This document shows, piece by piece, positions 17,285 to 24,926 of a stretch of 35,998 bases of DNA. Origin of the DNA: Spirochaetales bacterium (GTDB lineage Bacteria; Spirochaetota; Spirochaetia; SZUA-6; DRHE01); NCBI GenBank assembly GCA_030604195.1, contig JAUVWI010000033.1, positions 1 to 35,998 of the forward strand, given 5' to 3'. The notes beneath the pieces were generated by a model that saw only the letters and a list, made by a program, of their open reading frames with translations, made no database searches and was not told the origin of the DNA. Each line of letters begins with the position of its first letter. The first letter of the stretch is position 1. Position numbers and translations under genes: made by a program.

Positions 17285-17295
17285 GAATTGCAGGG
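17263..17295 (+). repeat. 17-bp tandem duplication at the end of the EEP gene
   Basis: CTTAAGAATTGCAGGG occurs at 17263-17278 and again at 17280-17295, separated by one T (unit of 17 bp). The second copy supplies the present TAA stop (17282-17284). Removing one copy would extend the protein by a few codons to a TAA at 17308-17310, directly touching the argJ ATG. Confidence 0.9.
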
Positions 17296-17310
17296 AAAGT
17301 AGAGGGCTAA

Positions 17311-18582
17311 ATGGAGTATAAGTCAAAAGAAGCCTATTATCAGGATATTAAAAAGAGAGCAGCTCTGCCGGAAGGTTTTCTCTGCTCTACCCTGCCGATT
17401 GAGTTTATGCCTGCTGAAAAATCAGGCAAAGCGAAAATGAACCTCTCCCTTATACTTTTAGAAGAGGCAACAAAAGTTTTCGGCGCCTGCTTTACCAGTA
17501 ACAGCTTCCCCGGCGCTCCGGTGTTGATCGGCAGAAAGCGGCTCTCCGGAGAATCGATCAGGGGGGTGCTGATAAATAATAAGATAGCCAATGTAGGGGT
17601 GTCGGGAGGTGTGGATGAGTCCCTGGGGCTGCTCGCTGCGCTGGCCGGCCATATTCCCTGTGCGCCAGAATCGCTTCTCCCTGCCTCAACAGGAATAATC
17701 GGCTGGCGCCTGCCGGTAAAAGCCATGGAAGCGGCGCTTCCCGGGCTGGCGGCCGGCCTTAAGCCCGCTTCAATACTGCCGGTGGCCGAAGCTATTATGA
17801 CCACCGACTCATTTGCCAAGATAAGAAAAATTAATGTCGGTTCAGGAAGTATATTGGGGATCGCCAAAGGCGCCGGTATGATCGAACCCAATCTGGCCAC
17901 CATGCTGGTTTTTATTATGACCGATCTGCAGGTAAAGCGTGAGGAGCTCAGGTCCATGCTCAGCCGCTGTGTGAGCCGAACCTTCAACCGCATTACTATT
18001 GATGGCGACCAGTCTACAAGTGACATGGCTCTTATATTAAGTTCCGGGCTCAAGGGTCCGGTGGGAGCAGAAGTTTTTGAAGAGGCGCTCTTTTCTCTAT
18101 GCAGTAAGCTGGCTGCCGATATCATACGCAGCGGCGAGGGCGTGGCGCACGTCATACACCTGAAGCTGGTCAGTGAATTACCTGAAAAGCTTGTTATTGG
18201 GGCGGGGAAAAACCTGCTCAATTCTCCCCTGGTAAAAACAGCTGTTTACGGCAATGATCCTAATGTTGGCAGGATATTAAGTGCTCTTGGAGACTATTTG
18301 GGGAACAGCGGCGTAGCTATAGATACTAAAGAATTATCTGTGCTTCTGGGGGGAATCGAGCTCTATGCCAATGGTGGTTTCCGTCTTGACCGCGATAAAG
18401 AGAAAAAATTATCGCATTATTTAAAGGAATGCTCCTTTGATCCTGCGGTCAAGGGTTATCCGCAGCATGAACGTTCAGTTGAGCTGGAAATATTCATGGG
18501 AAAGGGAGGCAGGGGTTATGAATTTCTGGGAGCTGACCTTTCTTATGAATATATCAGGGAAAACGCGGAATACCGCAGTTAA
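17311..18582 (+). CDS. argJ: Glutamate N-acetyltransferase / ornithine acetyltransferase ArgJ
   Basis: 423 residues. ArgJ transfers the acetyl group from N-acetylornithine to glutamate in arginine synthesis; some forms also use acetyl-CoA. The self-cleavage site is EPNLATMLVF, cutting before Thr197, the nucleophile that begins the beta chain. Other family stretches: ITIDGDQSTSDMALILSSG, GEGVAHVIHL, and SPLVKTAVYGNDPNVGRIL. Length is normal. GAGGG lies just before the ATG. No other arginine gene is nearby, so the pathway is scattered or supplied elsewhere. The preceding EEP gene originally abutted it, which suggests co-transcription. It converges on infA with 38 bases between. Confidence 0.94.
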   Translation: MEYKSKEAYYQDIKKRAALPEGFLCSTLPIEFMPAEKSGKAKMNLSLILLEEATKVFGACFTSNSFPGAPVLIGRKRLSGESIRGVLINNKIANVGVSGGVDESLGLLAALAGHIPCAPESLLPASTGIIGWRLPVKAMEAALPGLAAGLKPASILPVAEAIMTTDSFAKIRKINVGSGSILGIAKGAGMIEPNLATMLVFIMTDLQVKREELRSMLSRCVSRTFNRITIDGDQSTSDMALILSSGLKGPVGAEVFEEALFSLCSKLAADIIRSGEGVAHVIHLKLVSELPEKLVIGAGKNLLNSPLVKTAVYGNDPNVGRILSALGDYLGNSGVAIDTKELSVLLGGIELYANGGFRLDRDKEKKLSHYLKECSFDPAVKGYPQHERSVELEIFMGKGGRGYEFLGADLSYEYIRENAEYRS

Positions 18583-18620
18583 TCCGGGGTAAGCAGTAAT
18601 GTCCGGAGAGAAAATTCCGG

Positions 18621-18839
18621 TTAACGCTCGCGATAGATAATTCTACCACGGGTAAGGTCATAGGGTGAAAGCGCTACTTTAACACGATCACCTGGTACAA
18701 TTCTGATATAGTGCTTGCGCATTTTTCCGCACAGATGAGCCAGAATGCGGTGACCACTTTTAATCTCAACGCGAAACATGGTATTGGGCAGCGATTCTTT
18801 TACCACGCCCTCAACTTCAATCGCCTCTTCTTTTGCCAA
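18621..18839 (-). CDS. infA: Translation initiation factor IF-1
   Basis: 72 residues, the usual size. It binds the ribosomal A site during initiation. The OB-fold signature is complete: [57 protein letters not shown] and the final YRER. The start codon is TTG 18839 with GAGGAG six bases upstream, an uncommon start for so highly expressed a gene. It diverges from the DksA-like gene over a region with a strong promoter and a perfect palindrome. Confidence 0.97.
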   Translation of the reverse strand: MAKEEAIEVEGVVKESLPNTMFRVEIKSGHRILAHLCGKMRKHYIRIVPGDRVKVALSPYDLTRGRIIYRER

Positions 18840-18862
18840 TATAAACTCCTCGTATTTTAAAG

Positions 18863-18891
18863 ATAGTATGGCAATAGCTATTTTTTGTCAA
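18863..18891 (-). promoter_or_regulatory. infA promoter
   Basis: On the minus strand, TTGACA (plus-strand 18886-18891), 17 bases, TACTAT (plus-strand 18863-18868). The predicted start of transcription is near 18856, giving a leader of about 17 bases that contains the GAGGAG ribosome site. Confidence 0.7.
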
Positions 18892-18902
18892 CCAGTTGAC
18901 AA
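18885..18902. promoter_or_regulatory. Palindrome holding divergent -35 boxes of infA and the DksA-like gene
   Basis: TTGTCAAC-CA-GTTGACAA is a perfect 8-2-8 inverted repeat. Each arm gives TTGACA on its outward strand, so the -35 boxes of both divergent genes lie back to back. A further TAGCTA on each side is roughly symmetrical. On the plus strand the -10 is less clear (TACAGA at 18917-18922 after 15 bases). The symmetry suggests an operator, or simply paired -35 boxes. Confidence 0.6.
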
Positions 18903-18963
18903 TTTTAGCTATTTAGTACAGATTGTTCTACTTAGAAAAATGAAGGAGAGTTGGGGTCTATAG

Positions 18964-19320
18964 ATGGATAATGATTTTATGATCAAGATAAAAAAATCTC
19001 TGCTGGAGATGAAAGAGAGTATCCTGGCGAATCTTGCTTCGGAGAGCAATGAATTCCGGGAAATGCTGGAGGATATGGATCCAAAGGACATGGCGGATAT
19101 AGCTGCTGACGATTTTGATCGTAAAACCCTGGAGGCTTTAGGAGTCAAGGAAATGAACCGGCTAAGGGCAATTGAAAGTGCCCTGGCCAGACTGGAAAAT
19201 GGCCATTTCGGGGTGTGCCTGAACTGCAGCAAGAAAATACCCCGGGAAAGGTTTGAAGCCCTACCCTATGCCGTTCTCTGTATAGATTGTAAGTCCTCTG
19301 AAGAGAGGCGCAATCGATAA
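18964..19320 (+). CDS. TraR/DksA-type zinc-finger protein
   Basis: 118 residues. This family binds the RNA polymerase secondary channel and, with ppGpp, adjusts rRNA and amino-acid promoters. A helical N-terminus (coiled coil, about 1-75, with the acidic DMDPKDMADIAADDFDR) leads into a four-cysteine zinc finger: Cys85, Cys88 (CLNC) and Cys106, Cys109 (CIDC). It is shorter than E. coli DksA (151) and close to the short DksA-like proteins. It diverges from infA, a pairing I recall from Treponema. GGGG lies 7 bases before the ATG, and a stronger GGAGAG is further upstream. Confidence 0.85.
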   Translation: MDNDFMIKIKKSLLEMKESILANLASESNEFREMLEDMDPKDMADIAADDFDRKTLEALGVKEMNRLRAIESALARLENGHFGVCLNCSKKIPRERFEALPYAVLCIDCKSSEERRNR

Positions 19321-19333
19321 AAAAGGTAATCGT

Positions 19334-19370
19334 CCCCTGTAGAATTCCGATAATTATAAGCGGATAGGGG
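19334..19370 (+). promoter_or_regulatory. Hairpin overlapping the ribosome site of the next gene
   Basis: CCCCT (19334-19338) can pair with AGGGG (19366-19370), with an inner stem TTCCG/CGGA. The 3' arm lies in the GGGGGG ribosome site of the gene starting at 19379. It could hide that site, or act as a weak terminator after the DksA-like gene. No T run follows. Confidence 0.3.
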
Positions 19371-19378
19371 GGTAAAAA

Positions 19379-19738
19379 GTGATAGCAGGTGTAGGCGGAG
19401 TAACACCGATTGTATTTCCCAATCTTATACGGGTACAGGGAACTAACAGCAGGATGTCTCTTCCTATACAGCGGGCGCATTTCGTTTATGCCAGATTCAA
19501 GCATATAAAAGGAGTGCCGTCAGCCGATGGAGGTGTATCGGTCTTTAAATTGCGGCTACTGGATAATCTGCTGGATAAAATGCTGGCTGTAAAAGGCACA
19601 TTTGTTATTGATGCTGATAATATTGATCAGATTACACAGCGTCTTCAGTCAGCCTTAAGAGATAGCCTTCTGACGGCAAAGCCCGCTTTCAGCGGCCTGT
19701 TTCCTGAAACCGGCCTGCTTATTGATATGGTTGCTTGA
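19379..19738 (+). CDS. Conserved-looking small protein of unknown function
   Basis: 119 residues beginning at GTG 19379, with a strong ribosome site (AGGGGGG) 5-6 bases upstream. I do not recognise a named family. The N-terminus (GVGGVTPIVFPNLIRVQG) is hydrophobic and Gly/Pro-rich. The middle has AHFVYARFKHIKGVPSADGG, followed by two predicted helices around LRLLDNLLDKML and DQITQRLQSALRDSLL. There is no signal peptide, transmembrane segment or cysteine. It is followed by a zinc-ribbon gene with 2 bases between stop and ATG, so the two form an operon. Confidence 0.7.
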   Translation: MIAGVGGVTPIVFPNLIRVQGTNSRMSLPIQRAHFVYARFKHIKGVPSADGGVSVFKLRLLDNLLDKMLAVKGTFVIDADNIDQITQRLQSALRDSLLTAKPAFSGLFPETGLLIDMVA

Positions 19739-19740
19739 GA

Positions 19741-20391
19741 ATGGAAAAGAAAATAATTCTATACCCCCTGAATAAAAAGACAATAGATAATGAAACCCTG
19801 GTTGATGATCTGCCTTCGGTTAAATTATTGGGCAAAAGGCTTTCCGATGGCAGGGAGGGGTGGTTTTATTTTTCACCTATACTGGGGAGTTACCACACAA
19901 TTATTCCTGACTGGGTAAAGAAGGGCGATGAAGTTGAATTCTTCGAAGAAACAGAAAAGGGTGAATTAAGATCACTGCTCTTCCCCGGTATCAAGGTAGC
20001 TTCCGGTTCAGTAACCCGGCTTTTGTTGGAGGATGGCAATATTCTGCTCTTTTCAAATATTGCCGGTGTGCATCAGACATTTCATCTGCTCAAACCAAAA
20101 GAGCTTGAGGATATCAATGAAATCATTATTGACCAGGTTTATTTAGAGGAGTCCTGTCCCCGCTGTGGTTCGGCGAATGTATTTCATAACACCCAAAGCT
20201 CAACGGAAAGGCTCTTCTCCAAGTGTTTGAACTGCAAGTATGACTGGAAAGGTAAAATTCAGAGTGAGCTTATTCTGGTAAAGAAACAGATGGAGCAAAA
20301 GGTTTTCAATGAATTGGAGCGCCATTCCAGCCTTAGAGAATTTCTTCTTAACCTGCCGAAGGATGACAGCACGCCGCCATCGACATTCTAA
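19741..20391 (+). CDS. Zinc-ribbon protein of unknown function
   Basis: 216 residues. The first ~130 residues are beta-rich, with no family I know (EGWFYFSPILGSYHTIIPDW, KKGDEVEFFEE). A C4 zinc ribbon follows at Cys139/Cys142 (CPRCGSANVF) and Cys162/Cys165 (CLNCKYDW), then a helical tail ending in DDSTPPSTF. Such ribbons often bind nucleic acid or protein. There is no membrane segment. ATG 19741 is preferred to TTG 19735, which overlaps the previous stop; the ribosome site is weak, so translation is probably coupled to the upstream gene. It converges on the metallo-hydrolase gene. Confidence 0.75.
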   Translation: MEKKIILYPLNKKTIDNETLVDDLPSVKLLGKRLSDGREGWFYFSPILGSYHTIIPDWVKKGDEVEFFEETEKGELRSLLFPGIKVASGSVTRLLLEDGNILLFSNIAGVHQTFHLLKPKELEDINEIIIDQVYLEESCPRCGSANVFHNTQSSTERLFSKCLNCKYDWKGKIQSELILVKKQMEQKVFNELERHSSLREFLLNLPKDDSTPPSTF

Positions 20392-20404
20392 AAAGCTGTT
20401 AATA

Positions 20405-21073
20405 TTAGCGTAAAAAGGGATTACCTTTCTGCTCGCGCTCTATGGAGGTGGGAACACCATGGCCCGGGAAGACCCTGGTCTCCGGCGGTAGAGTCATTAT
20501 TTTATCATGAATACTTTCCATCAGCATGGTTTCGTCTCCTCCGGGCAGGTCCGTCCTGCCTATGCCCTGGAAAAAGAGGGTATCTCCGGAAAAGAGCAGC
20601 TTATCCCTTTCGCTATACAGGCAGATACTCCCGCGGGTATGACCGGGTGTTTCTATGACAACCAGGCCGGTATCAAAGATCACATCTTCAGCTTCTAATA
20701 GAATCGTTGGCCGTGGCAGGTCAGCAAATAGATTGGTGCCAGCTTCATCCGGATCCAGTCCCAGGTCAATCAGGGTTTCCATGTTTTTCTTAATTCCGCT
20801 TTTACCGAGGTAGTTTTTATCCTTTGAATGAATGGCAATTTGCAGATCGATCTCTTTCTCCTGGTATATTTTTTTCAAGGCTCCGCAGGCAGCCGTGTGA
20901 TCAAAATGGCCGTGGGTTAAAATAATAGCCACCGGGATCATCTTGAGCATGTTTGCCCGGGATACTATTTCATCGCTGTCGTCGCCGGGATCAATAATAA
21001 TACATTCCTTTTTGCCATTTGAGAAAATATAACAATTTGTATACATCGGGCCTACTAAAATTCTTTCCAGCAT
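20405..21073 (-). CDS. Metallo-beta-lactamase-fold hydrolase (glyoxalase II-like)
   Basis: 222 residues, close to the short glyoxalase II/YcbL type. Metal-binding motifs are complete: IIDPGDD, LTHGHFDHTAA, TPGHTRGSICLYS, FSGDTLFFQGIGRTDLPGG and FPGHGVPT. It probably uses two metal ions and hydrolyses a thioester or related bond in the cytosol; the true substrate cannot be told from sequence. The start at ATG 21073 lacks a clear ribosome site. It diverges from the membrane-protein gene at 21123. Confidence 0.88.
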   Translation of the reverse strand: MLERILVGPMYTNCYIFSNGKKECIIIDPGDDSDEIVSRANMLKMIPVAIILTHGHFDHTAACGALKKIYQEKEIDLQIAIHSKDKNYLGKSGIKKNMETLIDLGLDPDEAGTNLFADLPRPTILLEAEDVIFDTGLVVIETPGHTRGSICLYSERDKLLFSGDTLFFQGIGRTDLPGGDETMLMESIHDKIMTLPPETRVFPGHGVPTSIEREQKGNPFLR

Positions 21074-21122
21074 AGTATAAACAGCCTATCGTATCTTTAA
21101 ATAATTTGCAATAATACTGACC

Positions 21123-22331
21123 ATGCGATTGATCCTGATTGTTTCAGGTGTATTATTAATAGCTTTCCTGTTTTACGGTGTTATTCCCGGTATTGGAGCC
21201 TTTTCGGCCAGGGCAAGCTGGCGCCGTTTCCGGCGGCGAATCCTGGAGGTTTCGCTCTTTCCCTTTATTCAATACTCAGATCTGGTTGATAAACACAGGC
21301 TGATCGGGAATTTCCGTTTTTTCGGCAACCTGGAAGCGATTAAAGGAAAAAATTCCATCTGGCTTAATAACGGCGCTTTTACCGTGGAAGCGGATCTCAA
21401 GAATGTTAATATCTACCTTTTACCTTCCTATGCGTATGGCCGGGAGAATCAGCTTTTAGAGCGGCTGGAGGAAACTCTTCCGGACGAAGAACCGAAAAGC
21501 GTGCCCTGGCAGAGAATATTCTCTCTGCCCGCAGGGACCAAGGTTTTTGTGGGAGGCGCCCTCTATTCAGAGGTTGGGCGGGGAGTTTTTCGCGATCAAT
21601 CCAAAGAACCGCTGTTAGTGGTGATTTATGATGGCGCCAAAGAGACCATACTCTTACGCTCAATCTGGGGGGGGCGTAAACGTAATGAATATTGGAATCG
21701 CTATACTCTACCCTCTCTTATTACCGGTTCCTTTTCCCTTTTGGTGACCGGCTACCTGCTAATGGGAACACCCCAGCTCCATCTTGCTGTTTTAATTGCT
21801 CTGGCATTGAGTTTTTTTCCAATAGCTGCTCTGCTACCGCCGGGAGTTATTCTTTATTTTTTATATAACTATCTCTGGAAACGGGCGCGCCGGCTTCGCT
21901 CTGAGAGGGATATGTTCAGGCTGCCTATGCGCTACTTTGTTGAACAGGCGGATTTACAGCCCGGGTCCGCTTCAGAGGTTGAAAGTGTAGTGAAACTTTC
22001 CACCGGTGAGGAATATATTATGACCAGTGGCTGTTTTTACAGGATCAAGGGAAATCTTAGAATAAGGGGGAGCAGGGGGAGTGTTGCTTCTTTAACGGGC
22101 AATGGTAAATACTTTATATTCGGTGTTCTTGACCGGGAACGTAATCTTATCCTTGAGTCTGCTGATCCTATGGTAGAGCTGGTTCTCCTGTTGGGTGATC
22201 CGGAAATCCTTTCACACCGCTGCAGCCGCAGGGCCAGGATCCTGGAAATAACGGCCGCTCTGCTTATTTTTTCCGGTCTATTGATTAATCTCTACCTTAT
22301 CCTTAATATTCTGCACTATTTAATCCGCTAG
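21123..22331 (+). CDS. Multi-pass membrane protein of unknown function
   Basis: 402 residues. Membrane segments: one at the N-terminus (about 3-25, ILIVSGVLLIAFLFYGVI), a pair near 195-250 (LLVTGYLLMG, then FFPIAALLPPGVILYFLYNYL) and one at the C-terminus (about 378-400). The first soluble stretch (about 30-190) and the second (255-375) contain beta-rich sequence but no motif I know. It resembles the layout of E3-ligase-like or GIDE-type membrane proteins, but I cannot support that name. No ribosome site precedes ATG 21123; a -10-like TAATAC lies 5 bases upstream, so it may be read from a near-leaderless message. Its last 12 bases overlap the end of trmB on the other strand. Confidence 0.7.
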   Translation: MRLILIVSGVLLIAFLFYGVIPGIGAFSARASWRRFRRRILEVSLFPFIQYSDLVDKHRLIGNFRFFGNLEAIKGKNSIWLNNGAFTVEADLKNVNIYLLPSYAYGRENQLLERLEETLPDEEPKSVPWQRIFSLPAGTKVFVGGALYSEVGRGVFRDQSKEPLLVVIYDGAKETILLRSIWGGRKRNEYWNRYTLPSLITGSFSLLVTGYLLMGTPQLHLAVLIALALSFFPIAALLPPGVILYFLYNYLWKRARRLRSERDMFRLPMRYFVEQADLQPGSASEVESVVKLSTGEEYIMTSGCFYRIKGNLRIRGSRGSVASLTGNGKYFIFGVLDRERNLILESADPMVELVLLLGDPEILSHRCSRRARILEITAALLIFSGLLINLYLILNILHYLIR

Positions 22332-22922
22332 TTTACGGCTTGAGATAAAGAAAATCTTTTTGCCGACACTTAAGAATTTCCTGCCAAAAATTGATTTCAG
22401 TACCTGCGGCGGCGGCGGGATTTCAGAGAGCCTTAGTTTTCCGGAAATCAGAAAAAGAAGTTTAGCCTGTAGATAATAGTCGTATATGTCTGAACAGAAC
22501 AGAATCTCCCCTCCCGGTTTTAGACTGCGGCAGAGGTTTTCCAGATTTGTCATTCTTAAGAAGCGCCTTCTTCGATGTTTTGTTTTTGGCCAGGGATCGG
22601 GAAAGTAGATATGAAATTTATCAACTGAATTGGCAGGGAGTCGCTCGATGAGTTCCTCCGCTTTACCCTGGATTATTGCCGCATTTGTCAGTTTATATGT
22701 CTGAATTTTTTTGAGAGCCTTGAGACAGCGTTTTTTCTTAAACTCTACGCCTATTAGATAGCTTAACTCCTTTTTTTCTGCATACCTGGAGAGGAAATGG
22801 CCATTGCCGCAGCCAATTTCAATTTCTAGAAGCATATTAGCTGCAATATTACTTAAAAGCTCCGGTAAGGCGCCAACATTGTTAAGAAGCACTTGAGGAG
22901 CTGTCGTTTTTTTTACGGGCAT
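22320..22922 (-). CDS. trmB: tRNA (guanine-46-N7)-methyltransferase
   Basis: 200 residues. TrmB adds the N7 methyl group to G46 in the variable loop of tRNA using S-adenosylmethionine. The SAM site reads LEIEIGCGNGHFL. The family signature is FHIYFPDPWPKTKHRRRRF, followed by LKPGGEILFCSD. It is a little shorter than typical TrmB. The start overlaps the upstream RNA-binding gene by 41 bases in another frame, which implies coupled translation. The 3' ends of trmB and the membrane-protein gene overlap by 12 bases. Confidence 0.92.
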   Translation of the reverse strand: MPVKKTTAPQVLLNNVGALPELLSNIAANMLLEIEIGCGNGHFLSRYAEKKELSYLIGVEFKKKRCLKALKKIQTYKLTNAAIIQGKAEELIERLPANSVDKFHIYFPDPWPKTKHRRRRFLRMTNLENLCRSLKPGGEILFCSDIYDYYLQAKLLFLISGKLRLSEIPPPPQVLKSIFGRKFLSVGKKIFFISSRKLAD

Positions 22923-23391
22923 AATTCACTGAAATGCGTCTTCCCTTATAATTGAATCCGGAAAGTGCTGAAATAGCCCTCTCTGCAACACCTGAGGATA
23001 TTTCCAGGAAAGAATAATTATCCAGCACCTTTACTACACCGATCTGGTTTTTAGTGAGATTTAATTTTGTTGTAAAGAGGTCAATCAGGTCTTTTGGAAA
23101 TATTCTCCTGGTTTTCCCAATGCTGATAAATAGTCTGGTGAATTTGTTGCCTTTATTGCCAATATTCGCGGCCAGGCTCTGTTTCAGAAGATAGGCGCTG
23201 AAGTATGATCGAATGGAAAGCGGTACATTTTTCTTTATTAGCTTACGGTAATGGTTGAGTTCTATAGGGTCTTCCTCTTCCTTTATTCTCTTAACAACTT
23301 CACCGATAGATTGAATGGTCATTTCCTGGTTAATGGGAAGGTTTTCTTTTTTGTTCTGCACTTTGTTGCTCTCCTCTGGCTGTTTTTTCAA
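22882..23391 (-). CDS. Free-standing DbpA-type RNA-binding domain protein
   Basis: 169 residues. The C-terminal ~75 residues (FTRLFISIGKTRRIFPKDLID through GFNYKGRRISVNYA) match the RNA-recognition domain that normally ends DbpA/CsdA DEAD-box helicases, which binds 23S rRNA. Here there is no helicase. The N-terminal ~90 residues are charged and helical (SIGEVVKRIKEEEDPIEL). The Ser-rich tail NDSSSSAS is short. The start is TTG 23391, with a consensus-like promoter 18 bases before it. An internal ATG at about residue 24 is an alternative. It overlaps trmB by 41 bases, so both probably serve RNA maturation, which is an inference. Confidence 0.75.
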   Translation of the reverse strand: MKKQPEESNKVQNKKENLPINQEMTIQSIGEVVKRIKEEEDPIELNHYRKLIKKNVPLSIRSYFSAYLLKQSLAANIGNKGNKFTRLFISIGKTRRIFPKDLIDLFTTKLNLTKNQIGVVKVLDNYSFLEISSGVAERAISALSGFNYKGRRISVNYARKKNDSSSSAS

Positions 23392-23408
23392 AGAGCCTGT
23401 TCTAAAAT

Positions 23409-23437
23409 AAGATATATTGAGCAGGAAAGTTTGTCAA
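23409..23437 (-). promoter_or_regulatory. Promoter of the RNA-binding protein-trmB operon
   Basis: On the minus strand: TTGACA (plus-strand 23432-23437), 17 bases, TATCTT (plus-strand 23409-23414). The predicted transcript begins near 23402, about 10 bases before TTG 23391. Confidence 0.6.
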
Positions 23438-23468
23438 GAAATGGTCGAAAATGAAATAAGGTGGTTAT

Positions 23469-24701
23469 ATGGCTAAAAAAGGATTGATAATTTTAATTGG
23501 TTTGGCTCTATTGGTTTTTGCGCCTGCGGTCGAGCAAGCCGCGGCCGAGGAGTTCCGTTTTAAGTATAATTATGGCGAGAAGTATAAACTGGTAACCCGG
23601 GTTGACGAAAATGTCTATATTAACGGCAGCTTTTCCCATCAGGCGGAGATTCTCAATAAGATCGCAGTTGAGGTGGTGGAGACAAGGGGTGAATCAGGTC
23701 TTCTTTCCTGTTCCTTTCAGACTTCTGAGCGTTCTTATGGCAGAAGGGGTTCTTTTTCTCTGTCAGAAGGCTATAAATCGGTTTTCTGGCGTAACTCCGT
23801 GGGTGAATATGACATAGGAGAGGAGTATTTCATGCCGGTGGTGCGTGATGTTCCCCTCTTCCCTCTGGAAGACATTGAACCGGGGGATAGCTGGGTTGCC
23901 GTGGGCGAAGAAGTTCATGATCTACGCAAGAGCTTCGGTTTGAATAAACCTTTCCGTTTTCCCATATCTGTTCATTACAATTATATTGGCGATGAGACAC
24001 TGGATGGCAGGACAGTAGCACTGATCAATATTGAATATAATTTCTTTCAAGCAGCTGGCAGGCAGAGCATGAATCAACCGGCTGATAATTATGACAGGGT
24101 GCCGGCCAAGATTGCAGGCAGCTCAGAACAGCTTTACTATTGGGATAAAGAGAATGGCCGCCCCTTATATTATGAAGAAGAGTTTGATTTTATCTTCTAC
24201 CTGACTTCAGGGGAATATGTTGAGTACGTGGGAAGCGCTAATGGGCATTTTGTTGAATCGTCTGATCTGAACAGAGTGAAGGTGACCGAGGAAATTGAGA
24301 GGGCAATTGAAGAGAGCGGCATTGAAGGGACTTCCGTTAAATCTGAAGAGGAGGGCGTTACCATAACTCTGGAAAATATACAGTTTCTTCCCGATTCACC
24401 GCTGCTCCTGGACTCGGAGAAAACAAAACTGCTGCTTATAGCGGAAATCCTTAATGAATACTCCGGGCGTGATATTCTTATTACCGGCCATACTGCGCGG
24501 GTTGGCACAGAGGAGAGCTCTCAGGTACTCTCCGAAGAGCGGGCTAAGGCAGTGGCTGATTTTCTGCTTTCACTGAATGTGCGTGATGAGACGGGAATTG
24601 TTTCCCGCGGCTTCGGGTCCCGTAAGCCCGTAGGGGATAACTCAATTGAAGCGGGCAGGCGGCTGAACCGCAGGGTGGAGATAACCATACTGGAAAATTA
24701 A
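23469..24701 (+). CDS. Exported OmpA-domain protein
   Basis: 410 residues. A signal peptide (KKGLIILIGLALLVFAPAV, cleaved after AAA) leads into a beta-rich region of about 270 residues with no family I recognise. A C-terminal OmpA-like domain follows (about 300-410). The latter has the expected DILITGHTARVGT, LSEERAKAVADFLLSL, IVSRGFGSRKPVGDN and RRLNRRVEITI, with Asp and Arg in the peptidoglycan-binding positions (here Thr-Gly-His-Thr replaces the more usual Gly-His-Thr-Asp). It should therefore be periplasmic and bind the cell wall. The ribosome site AAGGTGG lies before ATG 23469. It diverges from the RNA-binding gene. Confidence 0.85.
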   Translation: MAKKGLIILIGLALLVFAPAVEQAAAEEFRFKYNYGEKYKLVTRVDENVYINGSFSHQAEILNKIAVEVVETRGESGLLSCSFQTSERSYGRRGSFSLSEGYKSVFWRNSVGEYDIGEEYFMPVVRDVPLFPLEDIEPGDSWVAVGEEVHDLRKSFGLNKPFRFPISVHYNYIGDETLDGRTVALINIEYNFFQAAGRQSMNQPADNYDRVPAKIAGSSEQLYYWDKENGRPLYYEEEFDFIFYLTSGEYVEYVGSANGHFVESSDLNRVKVTEEIERAIEESGIEGTSVKSEEEGVTITLENIQFLPDSPLLLDSEKTKLLLIAEILNEYSGRDILITGHTARVGTEESSQVLSEERAKAVADFLLSLNVRDETGIVSRGFGSRKPVGDNSIEAGRRLNRRVEITILEN

Positions 24702-24707
24702 TAATAC

Positions 24708-24736
24708 TTGACACTGCTTATATTTCTGACTAAGTT
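24708..24736 (+). promoter_or_regulatory. Promoter of the thiamine transport operon
   Basis: TTGACA (24708-24713), 17 bases, TAAGTT (24731-24736). The predicted start near 24743 coincides with the first base of the TPP riboswitch, which supports the call although the -10 is weak. Confidence 0.6.
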
Positions 24737-24743
24737 TAGCTAG

Positions 24744-24836
24744 TTGTGGGGGTGGTTTTCGAACCTTATCAGTTTCTGAAAGCCTGAGATCATACCCGTT
24801 GAACCTGCTCTGGGTAATACCAGCGAAGGGATCCTA
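24744..24836 (+). ncRNA. TPP (THI-box) riboswitch
   Basis: The conserved core is easily read: CCTGAGA (24784-24790), ATACCC, TTGAACCTG, then CTGGGTAATACCAGCGAAGG. The 5' arm is the G-rich start (gtgggggtgg), and the optional P3 arm is formed by the GGTTTTC...GAAAGCC region. Only GCTGAGA is altered, to CCTGAGA. It senses thiamine pyrophosphate and should switch off thiBPQ. The expression platform (24837-24926) has no T-rich terminator. It includes a CCTCC (24846-24850) complementary to the thiB ribosome site and a CGCAGT/ACTGCG hairpin (24879-24893), so control may act on translation. Confidence 0.93.
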
Positions 24837-24926
24837 AAACCCAACCCTCCACTTAAATTTATTTTTCTTTCAAGAGCCCGCAGTCTGACTGCGAATGCAG
24901 CCATATTGGGGGACAGGAGGTTTATG

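Noticed and set aside
17340..18221. A 293-codon open frame on the minus strand
   Set aside because: It lies wholly opposite argJ, whose motifs are complete; the minus-strand translation shows no family features.
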